Assembly: GCA_031082285.1 (NCBI GenBank)
Contig: JAVHLK010000015.1
Coordinates: forward strand, 35,777 to 69,348
Origin: Desulfomonilaceae bacterium
GTDB lineage: Bacteria > Desulfobacterota > Desulfomonilia > Desulfomonilales > Desulfomonilaceae
Length of the DNA: 33,572 nt
Reading direction: 5' to 3'
Positions 6,618-14,245 of this stretch are shown piece by piece; positions within the stretch are counted from its first letter, which is position 1, and every line of letters starts with the position of its first letter. The position numbers and the translations under genes were made by a program. The notes under the pieces are model-generated. The model made no database searches. It was not told the origin of the DNA and worked only from the letters and a program-made list of their open reading frames with translations.

Positions 6618-9173
6618 ATGAGACTGCGTCATTTGCTGGTTCGTCCCGACCTTCCCGAAGAGCTGGAGATTCTCAAGACCATCGGGATGAATCTATGGTT
6701 CACGTGGAACCCTGAAGTGAGCCGCCTCTTTCAAGCTCTCGACCAGGATCTCTGGGACGAAACGGGCCACAATCCGATCTTGCTTCTTGCCAATCTCTCC
6801 GAACAGAGGAAGCGTGAGATCGTGCAAGACGTGGCGCTCATGGACCGGGTTCGAGAGGTGGAGCGTTCCTTTGACAAGTACATCATGGACCGGGGCGAAT
6901 ACAGTTTTAAGTTGGAAAGGCCCATCGACTACCGCATCGCGTACTTCAGCATGGAGTACGGTCTCGGTGAATGTCTTCCCATCTACTCGGGGGGGCTCGG
7001 CATACTTTCGGGCGATCACTTAAAGAGCGCGTCGAACCTCTCTCTTCCGCTCATCGGAATAGGCCTGCTTTATCAGAAAGGCTACTGCAGGCAATACTTG
7101 AATGTGGACGGGTGGCAGCAGGAATCATACCCGGAAAACGATTTCTACAATTTGCCGATTTCGCCTGTTCTCGACGGTACGGGAAAACAAGCGGAACTCG
7201 AGCTCATGCTGGGCAACCGGAACGTGAAGATCCTCATATGGAAGATTCAGGTGGGTCGGATCCCGCTGTACCTTCTGGACACGAACCATCGATCCAATAG
7301 CGATGAGGACAGGATGATCACCGCCGAATTGTACGGCGGCGACAACGAGATGCGGATCAAGCAGGAGATCATCTTGGGAATCGGGGGAGCGCGTGCGATT
7401 CATTTTCTCGGTTTTTGGCCCTTTGTCTACCACTTGAACGAGGGGCATGCGGCCTTTGCCGCGTTGGAGCGTGTGCGGCAAAACATGACCACCTATCGAG
7501 CCCCCTTCGATGTGGCCATGGAGTCGGTTGCCGCGTCGACCGTGTTTACCACTCATACCCCGGTACCTGCAGGAATCGATCTGTTTCCCCCGGATTTGGT
7601 ACGCAAGTACTTCACGGGATATATGGAATCGCTCGGTCTGAGCGTCAAGGACCTCCTTGCTCTTGGACGCGAGGACCCTCATGACGAATCGTCTCCCCTG
7701 TCTATGGCGGTATTGGCTTTGCGACTTTCACGAGGAGTCAACGCGGTGAGCGAACTCCACAGCAGAGAATCCAAGAAGATGTGGAGGAATATTTGGCACG
7801 ACGTGGAAGAGGAGGACATACCGATCGGGTACGTGACCAACGGCGTCCACATCCCGTCGTACGTATCCAAGGAGATGGCGGACCTCTTCGTGCGTTATTT
7901 GGGGGACGGATGGATAGAAGATCCGGACAATAAGAAGATTTGGTCGCGCATTCACAATATCCCTCACGACGAACTATGGACGGTCCATGAAACGCGGCGC
8001 GAGCGACTGGTCGCGTTCTGTCGCCGACGTCTTTTCAGACAAACCACGGCCGTCGGCGAGTCGATCCTTGATGCAATGCGCTTCCGAGAGTATCTCAACC
8101 CGGAGGCCCTGACGATCGGATTCGCCCGACGATTCGCTCCGTACAAGAGGGCCAACCTGCTGTTCCAAGACCCCGAAAGGCTTCTGCGGCTGGTTTCGGA
8201 CAAACGTCACCCCGTCCAATTCATATTCGCGGGCAAGGCACATCCGAAGGATCAGCTCGGCAAAGAGCTGATCAAGATGGTAGTGCACCAATCCCGCATG
8301 GAGGGCTTCCAACGTAAGCTCGTCTTTCTCGAGGACTACGACATAAACGTCGCCCGCTATCTCGTTCAAGGGGTGGACGTGTGGCTCAATACCCCGAGGC
8401 GTCCCATGGAAGCGTGCGGAACCTCCGGCATGAAAGCCGCGGCCAACGGCGTGCTCAATTTGAGCGTTCTTGACGGCTGGTGGCCGGAAGCGTACGACAC
8501 ATCCAACGGGTGGGCAATCGGCGGAGGTCGGGATTACGTCGACCAGGAGTACCAGGACAAGGTCGAGGCGGAAGAGACGTTTGACATCCTGGAAAAAGAG
8601 GTCATGCCGCTCTTTTTTGACCGGGGACCGGACGGGCTGCCCCACCGATGGATCGAGATGATGAAGAACAGCATGGCTTCCATCTGCGTACACTTCAATT
8701 CGCACCGGATGGTGGAGGAATACTTGGAGGACTACTACCTGACCGCGGGGCTCGCGCATCAAATCCTGGGGGAAAACCGGCTCGTACGTGCAAGGGCCCT
8801 GAGGGACTGGAAGCAGAAGGTCCGTTCCCTATGGAAGGACGTGAAGATTCTCGAGGTGTCTCTTCCCAGGGGAGACCGTGTCGCTCTTGGGGAGGACCTG
8901 GAAGTCACGGCTGCCATACGGCTCGGAGGACTTTCGGACCGCGAGGTGGTCGTGGATCTGTGTCACGGACCGGTCGGTCAAGACCCCGACAAGATAATTG
9001 ACAGACATACGACCGTCATGGCGAGCAACGGCGGCGGTTCGGACGGGGTGCTTCATTTCAAGGGCACCGTGCATTGTCAGGAGACGGGAGTGTATGCGTA
9101 CAGGATCCGCGTCCTGCCTTTCCATCCGTACCTCATGAATCCCCTGTCCATGAATCTGGTGGCGTGGGACTGA
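6618..9173 (+). CDS. glgP: Alpha-glucan phosphorylase (GT35)
   Basis: This 851-residue enzyme releases glucose-1-phosphate from glycogen or maltodextrin using pyridoxal phosphate and phosphate. It belongs to the shorter bacterial/archaeal branch that carries an N-terminal DUF3417 domain (about residues 1-110, with NLWFTWNPEVSRLFQALD). The catalytic core includes YFSMEYGLGECLPIYSGGLG, HLNEGHAAF, and the PLP site GTSGMKAAANG, where Lys606 forms the Schiff base. The C-terminal 100 residues form a beta-rich extension seen in this branch. GGAGG lies five bases before the ATG. It stands alone, with no other glycogen gene nearby. Confidence 0.93.
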   Translation: MRLRHLLVRPDLPEELEILKTIGMNLWFTWNPEVSRLFQALDQDLWDETGHNPILLLANLSEQRKREIVQDVALMDRVREVERSFDKYIMDRGEYSFKLERPIDYRIAYFSMEYGLGECLPIYSGGLGILSGDHLKSASNLSLPLIGIGLLYQKGYCRQYLNVDGWQQESYPENDFYNLPISPVLDGTGKQAELELMLGNRNVKILIWKIQVGRIPLYLLDTNHRSNSDEDRMITAELYGGDNEMRIKQEIILGIGGARAIHFLGFWPFVYHLNEGHAAFAALERVRQNMTTYRAPFDVAMESVAASTVFTTHTPVPAGIDLFPPDLVRKYFTGYMESLGLSVKDLLALGREDPHDESSPLSMAVLALRLSRGVNAVSELHSRESKKMWRNIWHDVEEEDIPIGYVTNGVHIPSYVSKEMADLFVRYLGDGWIEDPDNKKIWSRIHNIPHDELWTVHETRRERLVAFCRRRLFRQTTAVGESILDAMRFREYLNPEALTIGFARRFAPYKRANLLFQDPERLLRLVSDKRHPVQFIFAGKAHPKDQLGKELIKMVVHQSRMEGFQRKLVFLEDYDINVARYLVQGVDVWLNTPRRPMEACGTSGMKAAANGVLNLSVLDGWWPEAYDTSNGWAIGGGRDYVDQEYQDKVEAEETFDILEKEVMPLFFDRGPDGLPHRWIEMMKNSMASICVHFNSHRMVEEYLEDYYLTAGLAHQILGENRLVRARALRDWKQKVRSLWKDVKILEVSLPRGDRVALGEDLEVTAAIRLGGLSDREVVVDLCHGPVGQDPDKIIDRHTTVMASNGGGSDGVLHFKGTVHCQETGVYAYRIRVLPFHPYLMNPLSMNLVAWD

Positions 9174-9241
9174 GGGTACGATTCGGCACGCGGCCGCTCA
9201 TGTACGGTCCTGCGTTCTCGAGGGATGGGGCAATCGCATCG

Positions 9242-9913
9242 TCAGGCGTCCCCGTCCAGGAGGTGAATGAACTTCTTCAACTCAATGAGGTTGTTTCGCG
9301 TGATTCTGGTGACCTGAAATCCCGCCAAGAATGTCCCGTTCGCCGAATCCGACCCGGTCCACCGACAGATTGCCTCAAACTCTATCGGCACCACCTCTCC
9401 GCATGGGTCCCCAAGGATCACGAGGTCCATTACGTCGTCGACCGAGGCTCCGAGTCCTTCCGTGCTTACCCCCATCAGCGTGATGTCGCGGACGTTGCCG
9501 TGCAATTCCGGATGGATCGCGTTGTAAATCGGCGCGTCGAAGTCGACGCGGTAACGGGAATAGTTGCGTGTGCTCCTTTCAGGCGAGTCGGTGCAGGGAA
9601 AGTAGAAATCGCCGAAGATCTCGTCCTCACTGACCGCGTTCACGTCCGCCAGGACGCTGAGGAGTTCCTCCAACGCTTCGGGCGTGAGAACGTACTTCTC
9701 GGTGAGGCGGGATCGGCTCATTCCCGAACGTATGTCCTCAACCATATCTTGGACCCGGATCTCGTCTGTGTGCCACGAATGTCCCCCCGGAGATGATAGT
9801 GAAGCCAGTATACCATCGTTTGTGTCGTAAAACGAAGATGAAAACTCGGCATCGATGTATGCGCGTTGACTAATTTGCGGGCGGCCGATTGTCACCGAAC
9901 GCATACGCCTCAT
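9242..9913 (-). CDS. PilZ-domain protein with N-terminal helix-turn-helix-like domain
   Basis: This 223-residue protein probably responds to cyclic di-GMP. The C-terminal half has the PilZ signature: RxxxR at 116-120 (RNYSR) and DITLMG at 143-148, a DxSxxG motif with Thr in place of Ser. Residues 53-97 (DIRSGMSRSRLTEKYVLTPEALEEL region) form a small helical module often found before PilZ in deltaproteobacteria, and it is shared with the protein at 21819-22226. The ATG at 9904 is an alternative start with GAGG close upstream. The gene converges on glgP and diverges from the small Cys-rich ORF. Its target process is unknown. Confidence 0.75.
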   Translation of the reverse strand: MRRMRSVTIGRPQISQRAYIDAEFSSSFYDTNDGILASLSSPGGHSWHTDEIRVQDMVEDIRSGMSRSRLTEKYVLTPEALEELLSVLADVNAVSEDEIFGDFYFPCTDSPERSTRNYSRYRVDFDAPIYNAIHPELHGNVRDITLMGVSTEGLGASVDDVMDLVILGDPCGEVVPIEFEAICRWTGSDSANGTFLAGFQVTRITRNNLIELKKFIHLLDGDA

Positions 9914-9945
9914 AGAAAATCGCGGTCGAACCGGCGGACGAGGTA

Positions 9946-9972
9946 TGGTATATTCTCCGAGATACGGAGAAT
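9946..9972 (+). promoter_or_regulatory. Extended -10 overlapped by a palindrome
   Basis: TGGTATATT at 9946-9954 reads as an extended -10 for the small ORF at 9988; no good -35 is seen. An 8-bp inverted repeat with a five-base spacer (attctccg at 9952-9959, cggagaat at 9965-9972) overlaps it and ends before the ribosome binding site. The layout would suit a repressor operator or a 5' hairpin. Confidence 0.4.
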
Positions 9973-9987
9973 GGTGCGGAGTGCATG

Positions 9988-10209
9988 ATGAAACAGATCG
10001 GCTTAATTCTGGGGCTGTCGGTTTGGTTGGTGATCAGCCCCGTTAGTGTTTCCTCCCAAAGCGACTGGATGGACGGCAAGGTCTATTGCTGCCTCCGTTC
10101 CTGCTCGTGAGTGAAAAAGAAACCGCAGTGCCGAAGGATCAAGGAGTCGGAGTGCCGGAGGCTCCGCGGTGAGGTGGTGGTCGACTGCCTCATGTGTGAG
10201 GAAAATTAG
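9988..10209 (+). CDS. Small exported Cys-rich protein with in-frame TGA
   Basis: The frame starts at 9988 (GGAG six bases upstream) and codes for a clear signal peptide (MKQIGLILGLSVWLVI, then a polar stretch), followed by WMDGKVYCCLRSCS. A TGA stands at codon 41 (10108-10110). The same frame then continues for 32 codons to TAG at 10207-10209 with six-to-eight-residue Cys spacing: PQC, SEC, VVDCLMC. The even Cys pattern on both sides suggests one protein. Options are a nonsense mutation (pseudogene), sequencing error, UGA readthrough, or selenocysteine. No convincing bacterial SECIS hairpin is visible right after the TGA; only a short stem near 10153-10165. If TGA is a true stop, the product is a 40-residue exported peptide. 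The family is unknown. Confidence 0.5.
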
Positions 10210-10258
10210 CGTGTGTATTTGTTACCTTGCTCGGTGGCATCCTTAGTCCGGGATTTCC

Positions 10259-10300
10259 TAAACCCCCATGATCGAGCGAGCACGAAGGACTATGAAAGTC
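10259..10300 (-). repeat. Dispersed repeat, copy B (inverted)
   Basis: The 16-bp and 9-bp blocks match 38-53 and 11-19 on the other strand. The adjoining cttag-N4-ggatttcctaa at 10242-10261 matches the left end of the inverted-repeat element at 6302, so two repeat types abut or belong to one larger family. Confidence 0.55.
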
Positions 10301-10331
10301 TCATGGTGGGCCATGCGTCTCGCCGGTCAAT

Positions 10332-10350
10332 GACGGGCAAGATGCCCGTC
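10332..10350. repeat. Short palindromic repeat hairpin
   Basis: gacgggca at 10332-10339 pairs exactly with tgcccgtc at 10343-10350 around a three-base loop. The wording, and the cagagcctgggaacgag downstream, resembles short palindromic repeats seen in many environmental genomes. There is no T-tract. Confidence 0.45.
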
Positions 10351-10581
10351 CGACCAAGACAGGGCAGAGCCTGGGAACGAGAAGGAAGAGGGCGCGCGTA
10401 CACACGACCGTCACGTGGCGTGATGAGCCGTGCTTCCATACGACAAATTGAATCGACCGCTCCCTGGAACCGTCCCGCTTCTCCTCCCCTCGCGACCGGC
10501 GGCCAATCCCGCAGGACGACGGACTGACCGGGCGAAAATCGAACCGAGGGCGGCCGTTGACCGCCAACTGCCCGGACGATC

Positions 10582-10776
10582 CTATGGCGCCTTCGTGATC
10601 TTGTTGGATCGAATGCAACGCGTACAGACTTTCGCTCTCTTCACCTGTCCGGTCGGTGCAAGAATACGGACTTTCTGCAGGTTGGGATACGAAATCTTCT
10701 TGGTTCGATTGTGGGCGTGGCTTACGTTGTATCCTCTCAACGGTCGCTTGCCGCATATTTCACACACTCGGGCCAT
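10582..10776 (-). CDS. rpmB: 50S ribosomal protein L28
   Basis: This 64-residue protein is L28 of the large ribosomal subunit. It begins [20 protein letters not shown], the usual L28 opening, and ends with [12 protein letters not shown]. The cysteine pairs at 5/8 and 51/54 mark the zinc-binding (C+) form. Length is normal for bacterial L28. AAGGAG lies nine bases upstream of the ATG. It is the last gene of a minus-strand run behind DUF1844 and the DnaJ-family gene. Confidence 0.96.
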   Translation of the reverse strand: MARVCEICGKRPLRGYNVSHAHNRTKKISYPNLQKVRILAPTGQVKRAKVCTRCIRSNKITKAP

Positions 10777-10795
10777 TCAACCATACTCCTTCGTT

Positions 10796-10891
10796 CTACT
10801 CCAAAGCGCCCGTTTGGCGACTCTTTGGTTTGTTTTCCGTCATCCTGCCGGCACGAACCACATTCTTGCAATGTACGCAAATAGACCACAT
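10796..10891 (-). CDS. Possible 31-residue CxxC micro-protein
   Basis: A short frame between DUF1844 and rpmB reads MWSICVHCKNVVRAGRMTEN and ends 19 bases before the L28 start. GAGG lies six bases before this ATG; a longer form would start at 10903. The single CxxC with following basic residues suggests half of a zinc ribbon. I do not recognise a family. It may be only leader sequence of rpmB. Confidence 0.3.
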   Translation of the reverse strand: MWSICVHCKNVVRAGRMTENKPKSRQTGALE

Positions 10892-10960
10892 CTTCCGCCT
10901 CATGATCGGTATTGGGCCCAAAGAGTGGTCATGCGCCGTCGGCGACGGGTTTGGTCCATA

Positions 10961-11410
10961 TCATTTAGAAGCTTCCACGAAAGCCATTCTCAGCTGAAAC
11001 AACGTTTCTGACAAGACTTTTTTTTCCGCCTCGGTAAGATTCCCGCGGGTCTTCTCCTCCAACAAACTTATAAGGTCGATCGTCTGACGGGCCGCTTGAA
11101 GATCCTTCCTCGGTTCCTCTTCTTCGGAAAGCTTGATCAGCCCGAGCTGAAACAGCGCGGTATTGGCCATGCTGAGAATGAAGGTCGAGAAATCCAACGG
11201 GGGCGGGGGTTGTTGTTGCCGGTTGCCGGATTCCCGTTCGCTCTCCGAAGGCTTGCTCGCCTCGTCCACGGTCGAACCGAGAAGTTCTTCGACTCGTTGC
11301 TCCTTGTCCGATGGTGACTCGGCCTGCTCGTCCTCTCTCTTCTCTCCTCCCGTAGTGAATCTGCGCTTATCGGATACCTTGAACTCTTCTTTCCGTTCAG
11401 ACTCTTCCAT
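10961..11410 (-). CDS. DUF1844 domain protein
   Basis: This 149-residue protein has a charged, low-complexity N-terminal half (residues 1-70, rich in Glu, Lys, Ser, and a QQQPPPP run) and a conserved C-terminal DUF1844 domain. The domain reads DFSTFILSMANTALFQLGLI, then ARQTIDLISLLEEKTRGNLTEAE and ends LRMAFVE. The function is unknown; the first helix is hydrophobic and could bind a membrane or partner. GGGAG precedes the ATG by seven bases. In many deltaproteobacteria and related phyla it sits among housekeeping genes, as here beside rpmB and chaperone genes. Confidence 0.85.
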   Translation of the reverse strand: MEESERKEEFKVSDKRRFTTGGEKREDEQAESPSDKEQRVEELLGSTVDEASKPSESERESGNRQQQPPPPLDFSTFILSMANTALFQLGLIKLSEEEEPRKDLQAARQTIDLISLLEEKTRGNLTEAEKKVLSETLFQLRMAFVEASK

Positions 11411-11444
11411 ACCGTTACTCCCTCACCATGAAAAGTGGCGGCCG

Positions 11445-12400
11445 CTAACGCCCCTCCCTGGGATGGAAGGGATTTCGCCGCTCGAATTCCGACACAAGTT
11501 CCCGAGAAGCGGCATCAATGGCATCGGGTACGGCTATGTGGACGGTCACGAGGAAGTCGCCTCTCTCGTTTCGCTTGAGGTCGGGAAACCCCTTTCCCTT
11601 AAATCGAAAACTTGTCCCTGATTGCGTGCCCGGAGGTACCTTCAATGCGAGGCGTCCGTCCGGACCCGGAAGCTCCACACGCGCGCCCAATACCGCTTCT
11701 CCAAAGGTAATAGGCAACGTTAGATGAATGTCTCTGCCCTCTCTCCGAAAATACGCGTGAGGGGTAACCCGCACGTTGAGATACAAATCGCCGCGACCTT
11801 GCCCCCGTGGAGACCGGGGGACCCTTGGCCTGGCACTCGCACTCGCGATCCCGTGTCGACTCCCGCGGGGATTCGAACCTCAATTCTCCTATCAAGGATT
11901 CGCAGCTCTGCGGACATTCCATGGTATGCCTGCTCAAAGTCCACCGTCAAGTTGTACTCGACGTCCCGGCCGGCCTGAGGTTGACGTCTCCCGCCGCGAC
12001 CGGGGCCCGATCTCACAAACTCGGAAAACACGTCGTCGAAGAAGCTGTGTCCCGAGCCTCCGGAATAATTACCGAAATTGAACGTGTAGCTGTTGTTTCC
12101 GTACCGGAAACCTTCAAAAGGATTGCGGCCGCCGGAAGATCCAAATCCCTGAAAATTCGCGTCGACGCCCTCGTGACCGTACAAGTCGAATCGACGTCTC
12201 TTCTCAGGGTCGTGGAGGATCTCGTACGCTTCGGATATCTCTTTGAACCGGGCCTCAGAGTCCTTGCTGTTGGGATTCATGTCCGGGTGATACTGCCGGG
12301 CCAGCTTCCGGTAGGACTTCTTGATCTCTGCATCGGATGCGGACCGGCTCACTCCCAGCACTCCGTATGGGTCACGCTTTGCCATTTTCGCTCGATTCAT
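11445..12400 (-). pseudogene. DnaJ/CbpA-family co-chaperone, frameshifted
   Basis: Two frames together give one DnaJ-family protein (CbpA/DnaJ type without the zinc domain). The first (12400 downward) has a J domain [19 protein letters not shown] with HPD at 38-40, a Gly/Phe-rich linker, and the start of the C-terminal substrate-binding domain. Near 11791-11805 the frame changes: after PGLHGGK the expected [15 protein letters not shown] continues one base off, as if one G had been lost from an aaggt/aagggt run. The second frame runs to 11445. Either the gene is broken or the sequence has a one-base error; the protein quality on both sides favours an error or a very recent mutation. The start at 12385 is an alternative. 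It follows hsp20 on the same strand. Confidence 0.8.
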
Positions 12401-12590
12401 CAACCTCTCGACACCATCGGGTCGGCCACATCCCGTTCACGGCGAAATCAATCCCGCACCGTGTGCACCCGCCCCGTCACACGTCCCTCATTTTGTTCCG
12501 CCGTTCCTGCCCGAAGCACGCACACGCGCCCACCCGGATCTCTTCCAGGCAGGTCGGCACGTCAAGCAACTTCAACGTGTTCCCGTCACT

Positions 12591-13034
12591 TCACTGAGAA
12601 AGACACACAACCGATATGCTTCGTTCACGGACCTCATCGGATTTCGGCAGGTTTACTTCAAGCATGCCGTCCTCGTACTTGGCCTCGGAGCGATCCATAT
12701 CCACCGGTCCGGGCAGCGTGAACGTCCGTTCGAACATCCCATGGACCCTCTCGATGCTGTGATATGCGGCGATGGCGGGTTCCGATTCGAGTGCTCGCTC
12801 GCCGTATATCCTCACAAGGTTGCCTCGTACTTCGATATTGATGTTGTCTCGTCCCACCCCGGGTAACTCGGCTCGGAGAACATAGGCGTCGGGCGTCTCA
12901 AGAATATCCGCCACCGGACTCCAGCAAGCCTGACGCCTCGCAAGCGACTCCCTGGCGCTCGCGTCGATGAGCCGACTAACCCTCTCCTGAAAGTTTAAGA
13001 GATCCCGTAACGGGTCCCAGCGATTAAGAGTCAT
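12591..13034 (-). CDS. Hsp20/alpha-crystallin small heat-shock protein
   Basis: This 147-residue small heat-shock protein binds unfolding proteins without ATP and normally forms large oligomers. After MTLNRWDPLRDLLNFQERVS, the family-typical N-terminus, the alpha-crystallin domain runs from about residue 45 to 140: ADILETPDAYVLRAELPGV, then the conserved GxFxRxFxLP-like region MFERTFTLPGPVD and AKYEDGMLEVNLPK. I chose the ATG at 13034 because the longer frame only adds unlike residues. It heads the dnaJ-like/DUF1844/rpmB series. A perfect inverted repeat upstream (13059-13076) may control it. Confidence 0.92.
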   Translation of the reverse strand: MTLNRWDPLRDLLNFQERVSRLIDASARESLARRQACWSPVADILETPDAYVLRAELPGVGRDNINIEVRGNLVRIYGERALESEPAIAAYHSIERVHGMFERTFTLPGPVDMDRSEAKYEDGMLEVNLPKSDEVRERSISVVCLSQ

Positions 13035-13058
13035 TCGCCCTATGCTCCGGGTTGAAAA

Positions 13059-13076
13059 ATTGCAATGTGTTGCAAT
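13059..13076. promoter_or_regulatory. Inverted repeat upstream of hsp20
   Basis: attgcaa (13059-13065) and ttgcaat (13070-13076) form a perfect 7-4-7 inverted repeat, 25-42 bases upstream of the hsp20 start. It is not CIRCE or HAIR by sequence. A repressor operator is plausible; the regulator is unknown. Confidence 0.4.
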
Positions 13077-13179
13077 CATTTAGCGAAAATCTTCGACCAA
13101 AGAGTAAGTCTTTTTGGTTCGCGAGTCAAGCTCAAACCCCCAAGGTGCGAAAGCGTTCGGGTACCTACGCCGCTGACGG

Positions 13180-14181
13180 TCAGCGCTTTTCTCCCGCGGC
13201 CAGGAACCCTTCCTTCTTGAGCTTGTTCACGAGCACCCATCCCTTGCCTCTCGGTGCAGCGATGGTGTGGGCACGATTCTTGCCCGAGACCTTGGCGGGA
13301 AACCGCCCCGCTGAAGGCTTAATCTTGGGGTTGAGTTTGAGAATTTCCCGAGGAGGCGTTCCGGTCATCCGCGCGATATCGGCAATGGGAAGATCCTTCG
13401 TCAAGACCAGGCCGGTCACCTGGTCAAAGGTCAGCGGAGCGGGTTTCTTGAATGTCAGTCCATAGTACGGCCCGTGCGTCCCGATTATCGTGAGGGCTAT
13501 CCAGCGAGGGATCAGGATCTCGGGATTGTCGTCGAACGGAATGTCCCAAAACGATTTCGAGTTCCACCGTTGCATCCGGGTGTCCACGCTCTCGGGAGAC
13601 GCCATGTACGCCGCCGCAGCCATCAGCCAGCTCTTGGTCCCCAGTTTCTCCCTGACGCGCTTTATGGTCGCGGCAAAGCACCTTGTGGCAAGGTCCACGT
13701 CCAACCTGTCGTCGAATGACTCATTGGATACCATGTCCAGACCGGATTCCGAAGAGCACGGCTTTTCCAGCGCCCACATTCCGGCTTCGTACCTTCTCAC
13801 CCCGCCCCTTTTCATGCGAGACATGATGGGAGCCAACCATACGAATTCCCGAGGGATGCCTTCTTTCTCAAAAATTTCCTCGAGAATCCAAGCCTGTCTG
13901 CTTTCCTCGGTCAACCAGAGCGTGACGACGCTGCGGGCGTCGAGCAAGAGAAAGTTCAACTGAAATTGAATTCGATTCCGTACATCCTCCCTGTGAAGAG
14001 GAACGACCTCGCCGGCAAACATGAAAGGCTTGTCCATAATCGACGCCGGCAAAGAATGTCTCGGATCGACCCGTTCGGGCTTCTTGGTGGGACCCGCGAC
14101 CGCCGAGGAGATCGCGGTCCCCCCGAGGGCCCAGAGGCTAAAGGCTACGAACAGGACAAGGCAGACAAGGACCCTCGGCAT
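13180..14181 (-). CDS. Secreted MltD-like lytic transglycosylase homologue, probably inactive
   Basis: This 333-residue exported protein (signal peptide residues 1-30, hydrophobic VLVCLVLFVAFSLWALGG) resembles the SLT/MltD family. GIPREFVWLAPIMSRMKRGG (108-127) lines up with the catalytic segment GLPxELxxLPxxESxxxP, but the catalytic Glu is replaced by Met120. Later AAAAYMASPESVDTRMQRW matches the AAYNxGxxxV segment, and FWDIPF...ILIPRWIALTIIGTHGPYYG matches the downstream helices. The C-terminus (about 260-325) looks like a LysM-type wall-binding module. I chose the ATG at 14181 because GGAG stands six bases before it. It follows the TPR gene. Probable role: wall binding or scaffolding rather than glycan cleavage. 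Confidence 0.7.
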   Translation of the reverse strand: MPRVLVCLVLFVAFSLWALGGTAISSAVAGPTKKPERVDPRHSLPASIMDKPFMFAGEVVPLHREDVRNRIQFQLNFLLLDARSVVTLWLTEESRQAWILEEIFEKEGIPREFVWLAPIMSRMKRGGVRRYEAGMWALEKPCSSESGLDMVSNESFDDRLDVDLATRCFAATIKRVREKLGTKSWLMAAAAYMASPESVDTRMQRWNSKSFWDIPFDDNPEILIPRWIALTIIGTHGPYYGLTFKKPAPLTFDQVTGLVLTKDLPIADIARMTGTPPREILKLNPKIKPSAGRFPAKVSGKNRAHTIAAPRGKGWVLVNKLKKEGFLAAGEKR

Positions 14182-14245
14182 GTGTCGCTCCGGCATTGGA
14201 ACGATTTTTGCCGGTTGAGGATGCATACTAGACCCGCGGAATCGC

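Larger units (their letters stand above)
10210..10581. other. Non-coding stretch with dispersed repeats
   Basis: Between the Cys-rich ORF and rpmB I see no gene. The region holds a partial copy of the 6302 element end (10242-10261), an inverted copy of the left-edge repeat (10259-10300), an 8-bp-stem hairpin (10332-10350), and then about 230 bp with nothing recognisable. Confidence 0.5.

Noticed and set aside
10108-10160. Bacterial SECIS hairpin after the TGA
   Set aside because: Only weak four-base stems could be drawn in the proper range; the better stem near 10155 is too far from the TGA for a normal bacterial SECIS.
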